A stretch of 64,000 nucleotides of DNA from Lacicoccus alkaliphilus DSM 16010 (GCF_900142805.1 NZ_FRCF01000002.1:310001-374000), one strand, 5' to 3'. Shown: positions 36,299 to 46,092, counted from the first letter of the stretch. Program-made: numbers and translations. The notes: generated by a model not told the origin, from the sequence alone.

Positions 36299-36973
36299 CT
36301 ATAGTGGTCCTGCGATACCTTGTCTACGTATCATGATGAAGTGAACGGCCATCAAGATAAACAATGCAGCAGGCAGGAAAAATACATGGATAGCGAAGAA
36401 TCGTGTCAATGTCTGTGCACCAATGATTGTATCGTCACCGGCCAGCAGTGTCTGGATCCAATCACCTATGAATGGCACACTACCTGCAATATCCAACCCT
36501 ACTCTAGTTGCGAACAATGCTTTCATATCCCAAGGCAGTAAGTATCCGGTGAATGCAAGTCCGAGAATCGTTGCGAAGAGCAGTACGCCGACAACCCAGT
36601 TCAATTCCCTAGGAGCCTTATAAGCACCTGTAAAGAATACTCTTAACGTATGTAAGAACATCATTACAACAACTAAACTCGCACCCCAGTGGTGCATACC
36701 TCTGACAATCAAACCAGCTGCTACATCGTGCTGAAGATAGTAAACAGAATTCCAGGCATTAACGATATCCGGTACATAATACATCGTCAGGAACATACCT
36801 GATAAAATCTGTATCAATACTATGAAAAATGTCAGTCCTCCAAAACAATAGACGAATGCAGAGAAGTGATAGGCAGGGTTAACGTGCTCCGGCACCTCAT
36901 GATCCGCCACATCCCTCCATATAGGAGTGATATCCATGCGGTCGTCTATCCAATCATAAATTCTATTGAACAT
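36299..36973 (-). CDS. qcrB: Menaquinol-cytochrome c reductase cytochrome b subunit QcrB
   Basis: 224-residue cytochrome b6-type subunit with four membrane helices. Haem-ligating histidines are in GMHHWGASLVVVMMFLHTLRVF and in AIHVFFLPAALFILMAVHF. LLPWDMKALFATRVG carries the conserved quinol-site loop. It is 12 bases after qcrA and 22 before qcrC. Staphylococcus aureus is not known to have this complex. Confidence 0.96.
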   Translation of the reverse strand: MFNRIYDWIDDRMDITPIWRDVADHEVPEHVNPAYHFSAFVYCFGGLTFFIVLIQILSGMFLTMYYVPDIVNAWNSVYYLQHDVAAGLIVRGMHHWGASLVVVMMFLHTLRVFFTGAYKAPRELNWVVGVLLFATILGLAFTGYLLPWDMKALFATRVGLDIAGSVPFIGDWIQTLLAGDDTIIGAQTLTRFFAIHVFFLPAALFILMAVHFIMIRRQGIAGPL

Positions 36974-36985
36974 CTAGTTTCCCTC

Positions 36986-37486
36986 CTATACTAATTGGTT
37001 TGGAACTACTTGGCCTATTGTAAGATAACCATCGGATTCGCCGACTTCAAACTGATCCAATGGCCCAGTTGGAGGAGTTCCTGGAACGTTATTCCCATTC
37101 TTCTCATACAGGCCATTATGGCATGGACAGAAGAATCTCTCCGGGTTGTTATCATCAGCAGCCCATGTGACTGTACAGCCCAGGTGTTTACATACAGGCG
37201 AGAATGCGATGATCTCATCACCGTCCCGGAACACCCATGCAAAATCAGTCACTTCACTTGTATACCAGGCATCTTCCTGTTCGAAAGTGAAGTCGACCTG
37301 CATCGGCTCTTCTGTAATTTCATCAATAGTGACACTTGTCGTCACCATATCTCCTTCTGCATCTTCCTGGAATAGCGGATCCAGTGCCATCCTTCCCATC
37401 GGAAGTATCATACCGGCCGCCATGAATGACCCGACACCCATTAAGGAATAGTTCAGGAACTGGCGTCTTGTAACTTTTTGCGACAT
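36986..37486 (-). CDS. qcrA: Menaquinol-cytochrome c reductase Rieske iron-sulfur subunit QcrA
   Basis: About 166-residue Rieske protein. An N-terminal KVTRRQFL segment resembles a Tat signal and precedes a membrane anchor (about 12-32). The [2Fe-2S] ligands are in CKHLGC and CPCHNG, with the proline loop GTPPTGPLDQF following. Start: ATG at 37486 behind GAGGGGGGA; upstream in-frame starts lie too far from it. Transcribed from a good promoter at 37547-37575. Confidence 0.95.
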   Translation of the reverse strand: MSQKVTRRQFLNYSLMGVGSFMAAGMILPMGRMALDPLFQEDAEGDMVTTSVTIDEITEEPMQVDFTFEQEDAWYTSEVTDFAWVFRDGDEIIAFSPVCKHLGCTVTWAADDNNPERFFCPCHNGLYEKNGNNVPGTPPTGPLDQFEVGESDGYLTIGQVVPNQLV

Positions 37487-37546
37487 TATATTTTCCCCCC
37501 TCAAGCACATGCGTTCTTTTACATTAAATATAACTAGGACATATCA

Positions 37547-37575
37547 ATTTTAGCCTATTAAATTCTGACGGTCAA
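37547..37575 (-). promoter_or_regulatory. Probable sigma-A promoter of qcrABC
   Basis: TTGACC (37570-37575) and TAAAAT (37547-37552) on the minus strand with a 17-base spacer, 60 bases upstream of the qcrA start. Confidence 0.72.
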
Positions 37576-37634
37576 TAAGCTTTCATAATTTTTAATGTGC
37601 GCAATATGCGATAATCGTGTAATTATACTTAAAA

Positions 37635-38060
37635 CTAACTGTTCCATATTGAAATGATGGTTTTCATCACTTTCTTGACTTCTTCGTTCACCAAATCGAA
37701 CTTGATATCGTTCGTCATATCCTGCAGCGGGATGTGATTCAGACGTATGGCCGTATGGGGTTCGCCGAGGTCCAGGTGGGTGATGATCACCACTTTTTTG
37801 AACCCGTAATCATAGAGTTGTGCTTCATACTGCTCAAGTACTGTCGTGTCGGACTGGACCGTGGTCATCGCAGGAGTGATGAATACCCGGCCTTTGAACT
37901 GCTTTTCCAGCTGGATGGTGACCAGCTGGAGCAATTCGATGTCATTTGCATACGACAGTGCCCCGCTGTCCATATCTGCACTTACAAACGGGATAATTGC
38001 CGTATCCACAAACTCGAGCTGATCCTTCAGAACTTTTATATCATCATATTTATATAGCAT
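37635..38060 (-). CDS. ypiF: YpiF family protein (DUF2487)
   Basis: About 141-residue cytoplasmic protein matching DUF2487/YpiF, encoded directly upstream of qcrABC as in B. subtilis. Family-like stretches include VDTAIIPFVSADMD near the start and VVIITHLDLGE. Start: ATG at 38060 with AAAGGTGAG upstream, four bases past the ypiB stop. Its function is not established; the fixed position before qcr genes suggests a role linked to that complex. Confidence 0.85.
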   Translation of the reverse strand: MLYKYDDIKVLKDQLEFVDTAIIPFVSADMDSGALSYANDIELLQLVTIQLEKQFKGRVFITPAMTTVQSDTTVLEQYEAQLYDYGFKKVVIITHLDLGEPHTAIRLNHIPLQDMTNDIKFDLVNEEVKKVMKTIISIWNS

Positions 38061-38064
38061 ATGC

Positions 38065-38541
38065 TCACCTTTCAATGGACCTTGCTTTGTTCAGCTGATC
38101 GCTCAATTCATAAAACAAACTCCTGTCGTTATTCTGCAGTGCTGCGTCGATCTCCGCCTCAAGATTTCTGATTTGAGAATTGATATGGCTGCCTACGTCG
38201 CCCTTTTCCCGTTCTTTGACTGCCTCATATCGCCTGTTCCGGTCATGGAAGATGAATTCAATATAGAGGGGTGATGCCTTGTTGCTGTTTATGTCGTGAA
38301 ATATCACTTCGCCGTCGGTCGTTATGATCTGGCCTTTTTCAAAGACCAGTGTCGGTCTCCCGGTGGTTTCTTCGGCAATCCTCAATCTGCGGTCCGATGA
38401 TCTGTCTGTAAAGGATATGAAATTGGTTATCGTCGGATGTGCTTTGATGAAATTCAATATCCACACAGCCGTCCTGTCCCGAAAGTCATAATGATAGAGA
38501 ACGTAATCCAGAAAATCACGCTTATAGTTCGCTGTCCTCAT
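38065..38541 (-). CDS. ypiB: YpiB family protein (UPF0302)
   Basis: 158-residue cytoplasmic protein with the UPF0302 N-terminal block KRDFLDYVLYHYDFRDRTAVWILNFI-type sequence and the C-terminal helical part LEAEIDAALQNNDRSLFYELSDQLN. It overlaps the TPR gene by 20 bases and precedes ypiF, reproducing the B. subtilis order ypiA-ypiB-ypiF-qcrA. Function unknown. Confidence 0.87.
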   Translation of the reverse strand: MRTANYKRDFLDYVLYHYDFRDRTAVWILNFIKAHPTITNFISFTDRSSDRRLRIAEETTGRPTLVFEKGQIITTDGEVIFHDINSNKASPLYIEFIFHDRNRRYEAVKEREKGDVGSHINSQIRNLEAEIDAALQNNDRSLFYELSDQLNKARSIER

Positions 38542-39793
38542 CCATTAAACGCTCCTTTTCATCCTGCCATTTGATATTGGAAGGATCCATTTCAAGTAAC
38601 TTTTCGAGTATATCCCTGCGTAAAGGGTCTCTGACTTCACTTAAATAATAATAGTAATCTTCATGAAACTCCAGTGAATCGCCTATGAGGCCCGCCGCTT
38701 CACTGTAATACTTCATCGCTTTTTCGTCATCTTCGTTCACGGCGTGGATTTTGGCGAGCAGGTACAGTGATTCGCCTGACAATGTATGATGATCGAACTC
38801 ACCCAGGAAATCGTCGATCTCTTCGGCGGCATCCATCTTCAACAGCGTTTCGAACAGCATCAGATAAGCATCATCATAATCCTGGTCGAGTTCAATGGCT
38901 TTTTTGAAATACTCCAGTGCATTTTCTGGCTGGTTGGTCCTGAAGTGCAGCCGTCCCAGATGAAAATAAGCAAGTGGATTGCTGTCATTCTCGGTCAGGT
39001 ATCTCTCCATGATCCCGACGGCCCCCGGCAAATCATGCTGTGTTTCGTAAATGTTCATCAGCAGGATATATGCATTCATATAATATGGTTCATTATCAAG
39101 GACTTTTTCAAGAAGCTTGATGGCCTCATCATAGTCCTGAAGCTGATATTCGAGAAGGGCTTCGCGATACCAGTCATCGTTGGAATAGTTTTCGTCACTG
39201 GCAGCAGCGAAGCACTCTTTCGCATCTTCAAGATTCAGAAGGTTCATATTGATTTCAGCAAGCCTCAGGTTGACGTCGATCTGATTGACCTGTTCAATCC
39301 CATGGTTTATGAGGAGCTGATAATGCCTGTTCGCTTCAGATAAGTCACCATCGTGGAAGTACAGTTCTGCGATTGCAAAATCAATGATTGGGTCATCGGC
39401 CATTGATTTAGCCTCAAATAATGATTTCAGTGCAATGTCGTTCATGTTGAGCTGCTGAAAAATCTCAGCCTTCAGCATGAGGACGACCGGCGTTCTTTTT
39501 GAACTGTTGATCAGACTGAGCGCCTCATCCAGCCGGTTGTCCGTAATCATCAGATCGGTGAGATAAGCGATGACCTCGTCATCATGGTCGGTATTATGAT
39601 AAAGGTGCAGATAAACCTTTTCAGCATAATCATGAAGACCGCCCGAAACGAGCGCGTCCCCCATTATGAATAAAGCTTCCATGTCGCCTGTACCCTTCAT
39701 TTCAGAAAGATTGTGGACGATGGCATTCAGCTTCTCCTCGGGATATTCTCCCTTGTTCAGCGAATCGGTCGCCTGGTAGATCATTTCCTGCAT
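38522..39793 (-). CDS. Tetratricopeptide repeat protein (YpiA-like)
   Basis: 423-residue soluble protein built almost wholly from TPR units, for example NPLAYFHLGRLHFRTNQPENAL and a second unit ending ALEYFKKAIELDQDYDDAY. It is rich in Asp and Glu. It corresponds to B. subtilis YpiA by content and by position between aroA and ypiB. TPR arrays bind protein partners; none can be named here. It starts 13 bases after aroA. Confidence 0.9.
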   Translation of the reverse strand: MQEMIYQATDSLNKGEYPEEKLNAIVHNLSEMKGTGDMEALFIMGDALVSGGLHDYAEKVYLHLYHNTDHDDEVIAYLTDLMITDNRLDEALSLINSSKRTPVVLMLKAEIFQQLNMNDIALKSLFEAKSMADDPIIDFAIAELYFHDGDLSEANRHYQLLINHGIEQVNQIDVNLRLAEINMNLLNLEDAKECFAAASDENYSNDDWYREALLEYQLQDYDEAIKLLEKVLDNEPYYMNAYILLMNIYETQHDLPGAVGIMERYLTENDSNPLAYFHLGRLHFRTNQPENALEYFKKAIELDQDYDDAYLMLFETLLKMDAAEEIDDFLGEFDHHTLSGESLYLLAKIHAVNEDDEKAMKYYSEAAGLIGDSLEFHEDYYYYLSEVRDPLRRDILEKLLEMDPSNIKWQDEKERLMDEDSEL

Positions 39794-39806
39794 TTTAAAA
39801 ACCCTT

Positions 39807-41093
39807 TCATCTGGCCTTTTTCAGTTTCTGCAAATCCTTTAGAAACTCCGGATATGAAATGTTGATTGCCGATGTATCATCTATATTGATTTCAGTACCG
39901 GTGGAGATGGCCATGACAAGCAGCATCATGATGATTCGGTGGTCATGGTAGCCTTTGAACTCCCTGCCTGAGACTTTCAATTCTTTAAGTGGATACACCA
40001 TGAAGCCGTCTTCATACTCTTCAAACTCGACGCCGAATTTCACGAGCTCATCGATGACCGCCCGCAACCTGTCCGTTTCCTTGTAACGCAGCTCCTCCGC
40101 ACCTTTTATGAAGCTCGGGCTGCGCCCGAAAGCCCCCAGAACTGCAAGCACCGGGATCTCATCGATCAGTCTCGGGATGATCTCCCCGGACAGGTCGAAT
40201 GAAGTGAGGTCTTTTGAATGACGGACATGTATATTTCCGATGGCCTCCCCTTCATTGGAGACCTCCTCGATTTCAATATCTGCATTCATCTGTTTGAACA
40301 CGTCGATGATGCCGGCCCTCGTCTCATTCATAGAGACGTTTTCTATCATAATGTCGGAGCCTTCGGTGATTGCTGCAAGTACCATGAGGAAAGCGGCGGA
40401 TGAGATATCTCCCGGCACCTGGACATCATTCGCGCTCAGCGACTGGCCGCCCTTCATACTGATGGAGAGGCCGTCGACTTCGATATCTACCCCGAACTGT
40501 TCCAGCATGATTTCTGTATGATTCCTCGATCTGACTTTTTCATGGACGGTGGTTCCGCCATCCGCATACAGTGCCGCAAACAGGATGGCACTTTTCACCT
40601 GGGCGCTGGCTACAGGCATTTCATACTCTATCGCGCTGAGGCTGCTCCGTTTCATCACAATCGGAGGATATTTACCGTCGACGAGGGAGATGTCCGCGCC
40701 CATTTCCCCGAGCGGTGTGGCTACTCGGTCCATCGGCCGTCCGGCGATCGAGCTGTCACCCTCTATCGTCGCCTCGATACCCAGTCCTGCAATCAATCCC
40801 ATCAGGAGGCGTGTCGTGGTTCCGGAGTTGCCTGTATATAAAACCCCTTCAGGGGTCGTGAAGTTGCTGCTGCCGGGTGAAACCACAGTCATCCTGTCAT
40901 CTTCCCTTTTGATTTCGACACCGAGCTGGCCCATTATCTCAGCAGTCCTGAACGTATCTTCACTTTCAAGCGGTGAATGGATGACAGAGGTCCCTTCAGC
41001 CAATGAGGCCATCATCAGTGCCCTGTGTGTTATGGATTTGTCGCCCGGCACCTGGATGGTGCCGGTGAATGTATGATTCAGTAATGATTTCAT
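39807..41093 (-). CDS. aroA: 3-phosphoshikimate 1-carboxyvinyltransferase (EPSP synthase)
   Basis: Sixth step of the shikimate pathway; 428 residues. The N-terminal PGDKSITHRALMMASLAEG and the GNSGTTTRLLMGL loop bind phosphoenolpyruvate and shikimate-3-phosphate; ELRYKETDRL and YHDHRIIMML are the later active-site segments. The Ala/Gly pattern around GNSGTTTR resembles the class II enzymes of Gram-positives. It overlaps aroB by four bases, within aroC-aroB-aroA. Confidence 0.97.
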   Translation of the reverse strand: MKSLLNHTFTGTIQVPGDKSITHRALMMASLAEGTSVIHSPLESEDTFRTAEIMGQLGVEIKREDDRMTVVSPGSSNFTTPEGVLYTGNSGTTTRLLMGLIAGLGIEATIEGDSSIAGRPMDRVATPLGEMGADISLVDGKYPPIVMKRSSLSAIEYEMPVASAQVKSAILFAALYADGGTTVHEKVRSRNHTEIMLEQFGVDIEVDGLSISMKGGQSLSANDVQVPGDISSAAFLMVLAAITEGSDIMIENVSMNETRAGIIDVFKQMNADIEIEEVSNEGEAIGNIHVRHSKDLTSFDLSGEIIPRLIDEIPVLAVLGAFGRSPSFIKGAEELRYKETDRLRAVIDELVKFGVEFEEYEDGFMVYPLKELKVSGREFKGYHDHRIIMMLLVMAISTGTEINIDDTSAINISYPEFLKDLQKLKKAR

Positions 41094-42142
41094 AATGACT
41101 CCTTCATTGCCCGTATATATTTTACCATTTTTCCGGTCCCGATTTCAGTAAAATAGGGCTGAAAATCGTTATTCATTAATATAAAACCCACGGTGTCATC
41201 ACTCGTATTCTTCTTATCATGTTTCATGTATTTGAGCATCCGCACCGGATCGAGCGTCTCCAGTATCTCCATTGGGTAACCCAGATTTGAAAAATACCGC
41301 TGATGCGCCTCCAAGTCAAAAAGCCCGGAGTCTGTTTCATTATTGGAAATGAACATCATCGCATATAATCCCAGCATGACCGCATGGCCGTGGGGTATCT
41401 TATATTCATATTCTATTGCATGGCCGAGTGTGTGGCCGAGATTCAGAAATTTCCTCGAACCTGATTCAAACTCATCTTCGGATACATAATACATCTTAGT
41501 CCTTATTCCTTCAATGATGCTGTCTTCAAGGTCTTCGGCCTTTATGCCCCCGGCAGTGCGGTCCATCAACACGGTCACTGCTTTTTCGCTGTTCAGTAAA
41601 GCATGTTTATATACTTCGCCGAAACCGCTCAATATTTCCGGCTCGGGGAGGGTTGTCAGAAAATCCAGATCGTAAATCACCCCGCGTGGCCTGTGAAAAG
41701 CCCCGATCAGATTTTTACCGTGGGATGAGTTGATGGCTGTTTTTCCGCCGATGGCGGAATCATGTGCCAGGAGGGTGGTCGGCACCTGGATGAAATCCAC
41801 ACCCCTTAAGGTGACTGATGCGGCAAAACCGCCGGCATCCCCTGTCGCCCCGCCACCGATCACCACGACCAGGCTTGAGCGTTTAATGCCACGTTCAAGC
41901 AGGCTTTCCACCAATTGCATGAAAGCTTCCGCCGTTTTGGCAGCCTCGCCCGAACGGGTGAGGACCGGCGCTTTAATATGTTTTATAACGGTGTGTTTAA
42001 AATGGGCATGGACGTTTTCATCCACTATATACAAAACATCGTCATACCCGGATGTGTAATATTGCAGTGTCTCATTGAAGATGCCGTGTCCGACGTGAAC
42101 TGTGTAGTTTTCATCTGGATAAGTCGTCTTGAATTCCTTCAT
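41090..42142 (-). CDS. aroB: 3-dehydroquinate synthase
   Basis: Second step of the shikimate pathway, NAD- and metal-dependent; 350 residues. GGGATGDAGGFAASVTLRGVDFIQVPTTLLA-type sequence (NAD and substrate site) and the zinc ligands in NLGHTLGHAIEYE and PHGHAVMLG are clear. It lies two bases after aroC and overlaps aroA by four bases, so the three shikimate genes are co-translated. Confidence 0.97.
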   Translation of the reverse strand: MKEFKTTYPDENYTVHVGHGIFNETLQYYTSGYDDVLYIVDENVHAHFKHTVIKHIKAPVLTRSGEAAKTAEAFMQLVESLLERGIKRSSLVVVIGGGATGDAGGFAASVTLRGVDFIQVPTTLLAHDSAIGGKTAINSSHGKNLIGAFHRPRGVIYDLDFLTTLPEPEILSGFGEVYKHALLNSEKAVTVLMDRTAGGIKAEDLEDSIIEGIRTKMYYVSEDEFESGSRKFLNLGHTLGHAIEYEYKIPHGHAVMLGLYAMMFISNNETDSGLFDLEAHQRYFSNLGYPMEILETLDPVRMLKYMKHDKKNTSDDTVGFILMNNDFQPYFTEIGTGKMVKYIRAMKESL

Positions 42143-42144
42143 GT

Positions 42145-43311
42145 TTAAAAGTCTTTCACTTTTTCTTTATGGACTTCGACTGCATCTTGCAACTCCTCGA
42201 AGCTGTCATGAGGAAACTTCTCCAGGATCGCTTTCGCCATTTCGATTGCAACCATGTGCTCACACACGATGGAAGCTGCCGGCACAGCACAGGAATCGCT
42301 CCGTTCGACCGTGGCCTTGAACGGTTCCTTTGTATTGATATCGACACTCATCAAAGGTTTGTAGAGTGTAGGTATCGGCTTCATCACAGCACGGACGACG
42401 ATCGGCATCCCTGTGGACATGCCGCCTTCGAATCCGCCCAGATTATTGGTTTTGCGTGTGTAACCCGCTTCACTGCTGTAAAGGATTTCATCCTGGACTT
42501 CCGAGCCCGGAGTCTCAGCGAGTTTGAAGCCCATGCCGAATTCAACACCTTTAAATGCATTGATGCTGATTACACTGCCTGCAATCTTCGAATCGAGCTT
42601 CCTGTCATAATGGACATATGATCCGAGCCCGACGGGCGGGTTCTTGACGATCACTTCGACGATGCCCCCAATGGAATCGCCGTTTTTCTTCGCCGCATCG
42701 ATCAGCTTTTCCGTCTTAGCGGTCTGTTCCTCAGAAATCATGCGGACTGAAGACCGGTCGGAACCTTCACTGATTTCATCGTAAGTGTACTCGCCCTCAT
42801 CTTTGACTTCTCCTATCTGAACCACACGGCTCGACATTTCGATGCCAAGTGCATGGAGCAATTCCTTGCAGAGTGCGCCTACAGCGACACGCGCTGCAGT
42901 TTCACGGGCCGATGAGCGCTCAAGGACATTGCGGAGATCCCGTGCATTATATTTGATGCCGCCGACAAGGTCTGCATGGCCCGGTCTCGGCTTCGTGATG
43001 ACACGTTTCATCTTTTCCTCTTCTTCAGGGCTGAGTGGATCGCTCCCCATGATCGTCGTCCAGCTTTTGAAATCATCGTTGGAGAGTTCAATCATGATCG
43101 GGCTGCCGAGCGTCTTGCCGTGCCTGATGCCCGCTCCAAAAGTGAATGTATCCTTTTCAATCTTCATTCTGCGTCCGCGGCCGTAACCGCCCTGTCTTTT
43201 TATGAGTTCAGCTTCCATGCGTCCTTTATCGACAGGCATATTCGATGGAAAGCCTTCAATGATTGCAGTAAGTTTCGGGCCATGTGATTCCCCGGATGTT
43301 AAAAATCTCAT
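42145..43311 (-). CDS. aroC: Chorismate synthase
   Basis: Last step to chorismate, requires reduced FMN; 388 residues. Signatures are [16 protein letters not shown] at the N terminus, [15 protein letters not shown], and [15 protein letters not shown] in the FMN-binding core; [13 protein letters not shown] is near the C terminus. It leads the aroC-aroB-aroA set. Chorismate feeds the menaquinone route whose later genes (hepS, menG, hepT) lie just upstream. Confidence 0.97.
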   Translation of the reverse strand: MRFLTSGESHGPKLTAIIEGFPSNMPVDKGRMEAELIKRQGGYGRGRRMKIEKDTFTFGAGIRHGKTLGSPIMIELSNDDFKSWTTIMGSDPLSPEEEEKMKRVITKPRPGHADLVGGIKYNARDLRNVLERSSARETAARVAVGALCKELLHALGIEMSSRVVQIGEVKDEGEYTYDEISEGSDRSSVRMISEEQTAKTEKLIDAAKKNGDSIGGIVEVIVKNPPVGLGSYVHYDRKLDSKIAGSVISINAFKGVEFGMGFKLAETPGSEVQDEILYSSEAGYTRKTNNLGGFEGGMSTGMPIVVRAVMKPIPTLYKPLMSVDINTKEPFKATVERSDSCAVPAASIVCEHMVAIEMAKAILEKFPHDSFEELQDAVEVHKEKVKDF

Positions 43312-43340
43312 AGTTCCACCTTCTCTTCTAAAATTATATT

Positions 43341-43367
43341 AAAAAAAGCTGAGTAGAAAACCCAGCT
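43341..43367 (-). terminator. Probable rho-independent terminator of ndk
   Basis: Seven-base-pair stem AGCTGGG/CTCAGCT (one G-U), followed on the minus strand by seven T, between ndk and aroC. Confidence 0.75.
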
Positions 43368-43380
43368 CATTGTTTCATGT

Positions 43381-43827
43381 TTAGTAAATCCATTCTTTAT
43401 TGATCAAATCATAATTCAGTATTTCAGCTTCATCAAAGAACAGGTTGATTTCTCTTTCAGCACTTTCAGGTGAATCTGAGCCATGGATGATATTTTTTCC
43501 AACAGTTAAACCGAAGTCGCCTCTGATGGTCCCCGGTGCAGCTTCCTGCGGGTTGGTGGATCCGACGACGAGCCTCGCAGTCGAAATCACATTTTCACCT
43601 TCAAGCACCATTGCAAAAACAGGGCCTGAAGTGATGAAGTCGACCAATTCACCGAAGAATGGCCTTTCTTCGTGTTCCTGATAATGTGTTTTGGCAAGGT
43701 CTTCTGAAACCTGCATCAATTTTGCCCCGACGATTTTAAACCCTTTATTTTCAAGTCTCGAGACGATCGGGCCGACAAGGTTTCTTTGAACCCCATCAGG
43801 TTTAATCATTAGAAAAGTTTTTTCCAT
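43381..43827 (-). CDS. ndk: Nucleoside diphosphate kinase
   Basis: Transfers the gamma-phosphate between nucleoside triphosphates and diphosphates through a phospho-histidine. 148 residues, with [11 protein letters not shown], the active-site His in [16 protein letters not shown], and the C-terminal W in NKEW. It lies between the menaquinone genes and the aro genes, as in B. subtilis. Confidence 0.97.
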   Translation of the reverse strand: MEKTFLMIKPDGVQRNLVGPIVSRLENKGFKIVGAKLMQVSEDLAKTHYQEHEERPFFGELVDFITSGPVFAMVLEGENVISTARLVVGSTNPQEAAPGTIRGDFGLTVGKNIIHGSDSPESAEREINLFFDEAEILNYDLINKEWIY

Positions 43828-43890
43828 TATTAAATCTCCTTATAATTTAGTTATGTGACCATTTTATCATTATTTAATTTTAATGTTAAT

Positions 43891-44844
43891 TTATTTCAGA
43901 CGTTTTTCGAGTTTTTCTGCAATTTCAAGCAGGTAGCTTCTGACTGGTTCACTGATGCCCTCCAGATGTGAGATGGCCTGATCATAGTGGCGGGAGCTTA
44001 TATCCATTGCTTCCTCCAGTGCTCCGGAGCCGATTATCTGTGATATCAGCTCATCCAGCAGTTCCGGTCTGTCCTTAAAGTCCGCCAGATCCTGCCTGAA
44101 CCGCTCATCCTGATCCCGGAGAAGCAGCACGGGCAGAGTGAAATGGCCGTTCGCAAGATCAGAGAACTTCGGCTTGCCAAGCGCGGCCTCATTCCCGGTG
44201 AAGTCAAGGCAGTCATCTATGATCTGGAAACTCAACCCGATATGCTTTGCAAATCCGGTCAAATCTTCCATCGTCTCTTCATCCAGATGGCTTGCATAGC
44301 TCCCCAGTCTGACACTGAGCACTATGAGCAGCGCAGTCTTCCGGTAGATTTTCTTATAATAGTCATCATAACTCTGTCCGGAATTGAACTGGTGATTGAA
44401 TTGCAGCAGTTCTCCGCTGACGATCTGCTCAATCGCCTCGGAATAGGTTTGGTGAAATTCCGGATGTTCTATGTCACTTACGAGATGAACTGCAGTGGAT
44501 AACAGCAGGTTGCCGGTACTCACCGCCTGAAAATAACCGTACTCATAATATGCCGTCGCCCTGCCCCGCCTCATATCACTGTCGTCTATGATATCATCAT
44601 GGACCAGCGTAGCCATATGAAGCAGTTCAAGGCTCGCACTGACCTTATATACATCGCCCATCTTGTCGGGATTCCCCAGACGCCCGGCCAAGATGGATAA
44701 GGTCGGCCTTATTTTCTTCCCGCCTGATTTATATAATTCCAGACTCAAATCATTGGACAGGACACCTTTAGGTTTCAGGCTTTCCTTTATGAGCCTGTCG
44801 ACTTTGATGAAATCCGGTGCGAGATATTTCTTCAATGAGACCAT
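43891..44844 (-). CDS. hepT: Heptaprenyl diphosphate synthase component II
   Basis: Catalytic subunit of the two-part long-chain prenyl synthase that makes the menaquinone side chain; 317 residues. The first Asp-rich motif is HDDIIDDSDMRRG and the second is IDDCLDFTG, with GGKKIRPTL for allylic substrate binding. Needs the small subunit HepS, encoded upstream with menG between them. The stop of menG is two bases before its start. Confidence 0.95.
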   Translation of the reverse strand: MVSLKKYLAPDFIKVDRLIKESLKPKGVLSNDLSLELYKSGGKKIRPTLSILAGRLGNPDKMGDVYKVSASLELLHMATLVHDDIIDDSDMRRGRATAYYEYGYFQAVSTGNLLLSTAVHLVSDIEHPEFHQTYSEAIEQIVSGELLQFNHQFNSGQSYDDYYKKIYRKTALLIVLSVRLGSYASHLDEETMEDLTGFAKHIGLSFQIIDDCLDFTGNEAALGKPKFSDLANGHFTLPVLLLRDQDERFRQDLADFKDRPELLDELISQIIGSGALEEAMDISSRHYDQAISHLEGISEPVRSYLLEIAEKLEKRLK

Positions 44845-44846
44845 GC

Positions 44847-45551
44847 CTAGCCCTCAGTTATCGGTTTTATGGCAAAGTGAGAGGCTGCCGTACCTAAAGT
44901 ATGGGGAATGATTTTAATGTTTGTAAAACCCGTGGATACCAGCATCTGTTTCAGGGCCTCTTTTGAAAGGAATGAATGGGTCGACTCATACAGCCAGGTG
45001 TACTCATCTTTCTTTTTTGCGAGCAATCCGCCGAGAACCGGCATGATTTTTCCGAAATACACTTCAAAACCATAATTCACGAAGTTGTTTTCGGGAGTGG
45101 AAGTCTCCAGTATCACAAGCGTGCCGCCCGGCTTCAGGACGCGGTAGAAATCTTTGATTGCAGCCTGGTAGTCCGGCAGGTTCCTTAAGCCGAACCCGAT
45201 GGTCACATAATCGAACCGGTCATCTTCGAAAGGGAGGTCCATCGCGTTGCCGTGGAACAGGGATATATTACCGAAATCGGCCGTCTTCTCTTCAGCCACT
45301 CCTAGCATGTTCTCACTGAAATCAAGACCGACGGTATCCGCCCCGCTCAAAGCGAGCTGGACGGTCCAGTCACCCGTGCCGCAGCAAACATCCAGAACTT
45401 CCATGTCTCCATCCAAAAACATGTGGGCCATGGTCTTATTTCTCCATAACGTATGCTGGTTCAGGCTGATGATGTTGTTCATATGATCGTAGTCATCTGA
45501 TATGGTATTGAAAATTTTATGTACACGTTGTTCTTTATCCATTATTGTCAC
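44847..45551 (-). CDS. menG: Demethylmenaquinone methyltransferase
   Basis: SAM-dependent methyltransferase for the last step of menaquinone synthesis; 234 residues. UbiE/MenG signatures are YDHMNNIISLNQHTLWRN at the N terminus, the SAM motif LDVCCGTGDWT, and YVTIGFGLRNLPDY. It overlaps hepS by four bases and sits between the two prenyl synthase subunits, a fixed arrangement in Bacilli. Confidence 0.96.
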   Translation of the reverse strand: MTIMDKEQRVHKIFNTISDDYDHMNNIISLNQHTLWRNKTMAHMFLDGDMEVLDVCCGTGDWTVQLALSGADTVGLDFSENMLGVAEEKTADFGNISLFHGNAMDLPFEDDRFDYVTIGFGLRNLPDYQAAIKDFYRVLKPGGTLVILETSTPENNFVNYGFEVYFGKIMPVLGGLLAKKKDEYTWLYESTHSFLSKEALKQMLVSTGFTNIKIIPHTLGTAASHFAIKPITEG

Positions 45552-46042
45552 CCGAACTTCTTCGTAATGTAAGGTAGTCGATCTGCATCAACATCTTCTA
45601 TGTATTGATCGATCAAGTTAAACAGGCTTTCATGTGCATAACCATTATCCACAAGATAAATAAGAGGTGCAAATAAAAGGTGCTGCAGTTCCTTATGGGA
45701 GGGATTTTCAGGAATCCTGGCATAGGCCGACTTCTTGGAAGTGATCACCTTTGATATGCCGGAGACATCGTTTATCACTTTATACTCATTATGTGCCGCG
45801 AGGATTTTATAGAACTGACTGAAAAAATAATCGCCGGTGAGGACATGTTCTTCCCTGTCTGCTTCAGCAGGTTCAATATCCAGTATTTGCAGTGCTTTAT
45901 TGAAAAATAAAACCGCCTGGCAGATATGGGGGCCCTGGACGATGTTGCTCTCATCTGCGAAGAAGTTGAAGAAAGGTTCACTATGTAGTTCCAGTTTATT
46001 GTTTTTCAAATCTTTCTCTATCTGTTGTATAAGATTTTCCAT
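45548..46042 (-). CDS. hepS: Heptaprenyl diphosphate synthase component I
   Basis: Small, non-catalytic subunit of the heptaprenyl diphosphate synthase, 164 residues, helical, with no Asp-rich catalytic motif. Assignment rests on GDYFFSQFYKIL near the middle, on LLFAPLIYLVDNGYA, and on the hepS-menG-hepT order. It is rather short compared with what I recall for Bacillus HepS, consistent with the poorly conserved staphylococcal versions. Confidence 0.85.
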   Translation of the reverse strand: MENLIQQIEKDLKNNKLELHSEPFFNFFADESNIVQGPHICQAVLFFNKALQILDIEPAEADREEHVLTGDYFFSQFYKILAAHNEYKVINDVSGISKVITSKKSAYARIPENPSHKELQHLLFAPLIYLVDNGYAHESLFNLIDQYIEDVDADRLPYITKKFG

Positions 46043-46060
46043 GAAAAAATCACCTTATAA

Positions 46061-46092
46061 ATTAATAGACCTAACATTAACCGTTAGGCCTA
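46061..46092 (-). terminator. Inverted repeat between hup and hepS, weak terminator or attenuator
   Basis: Stem GGCCTAAC/GTTAGGTC (one G-U) with a seven-base loop, downstream of hup. The following minus-strand sequence has scattered T only, so some read-through into hepS is likely. Confidence 0.5.
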
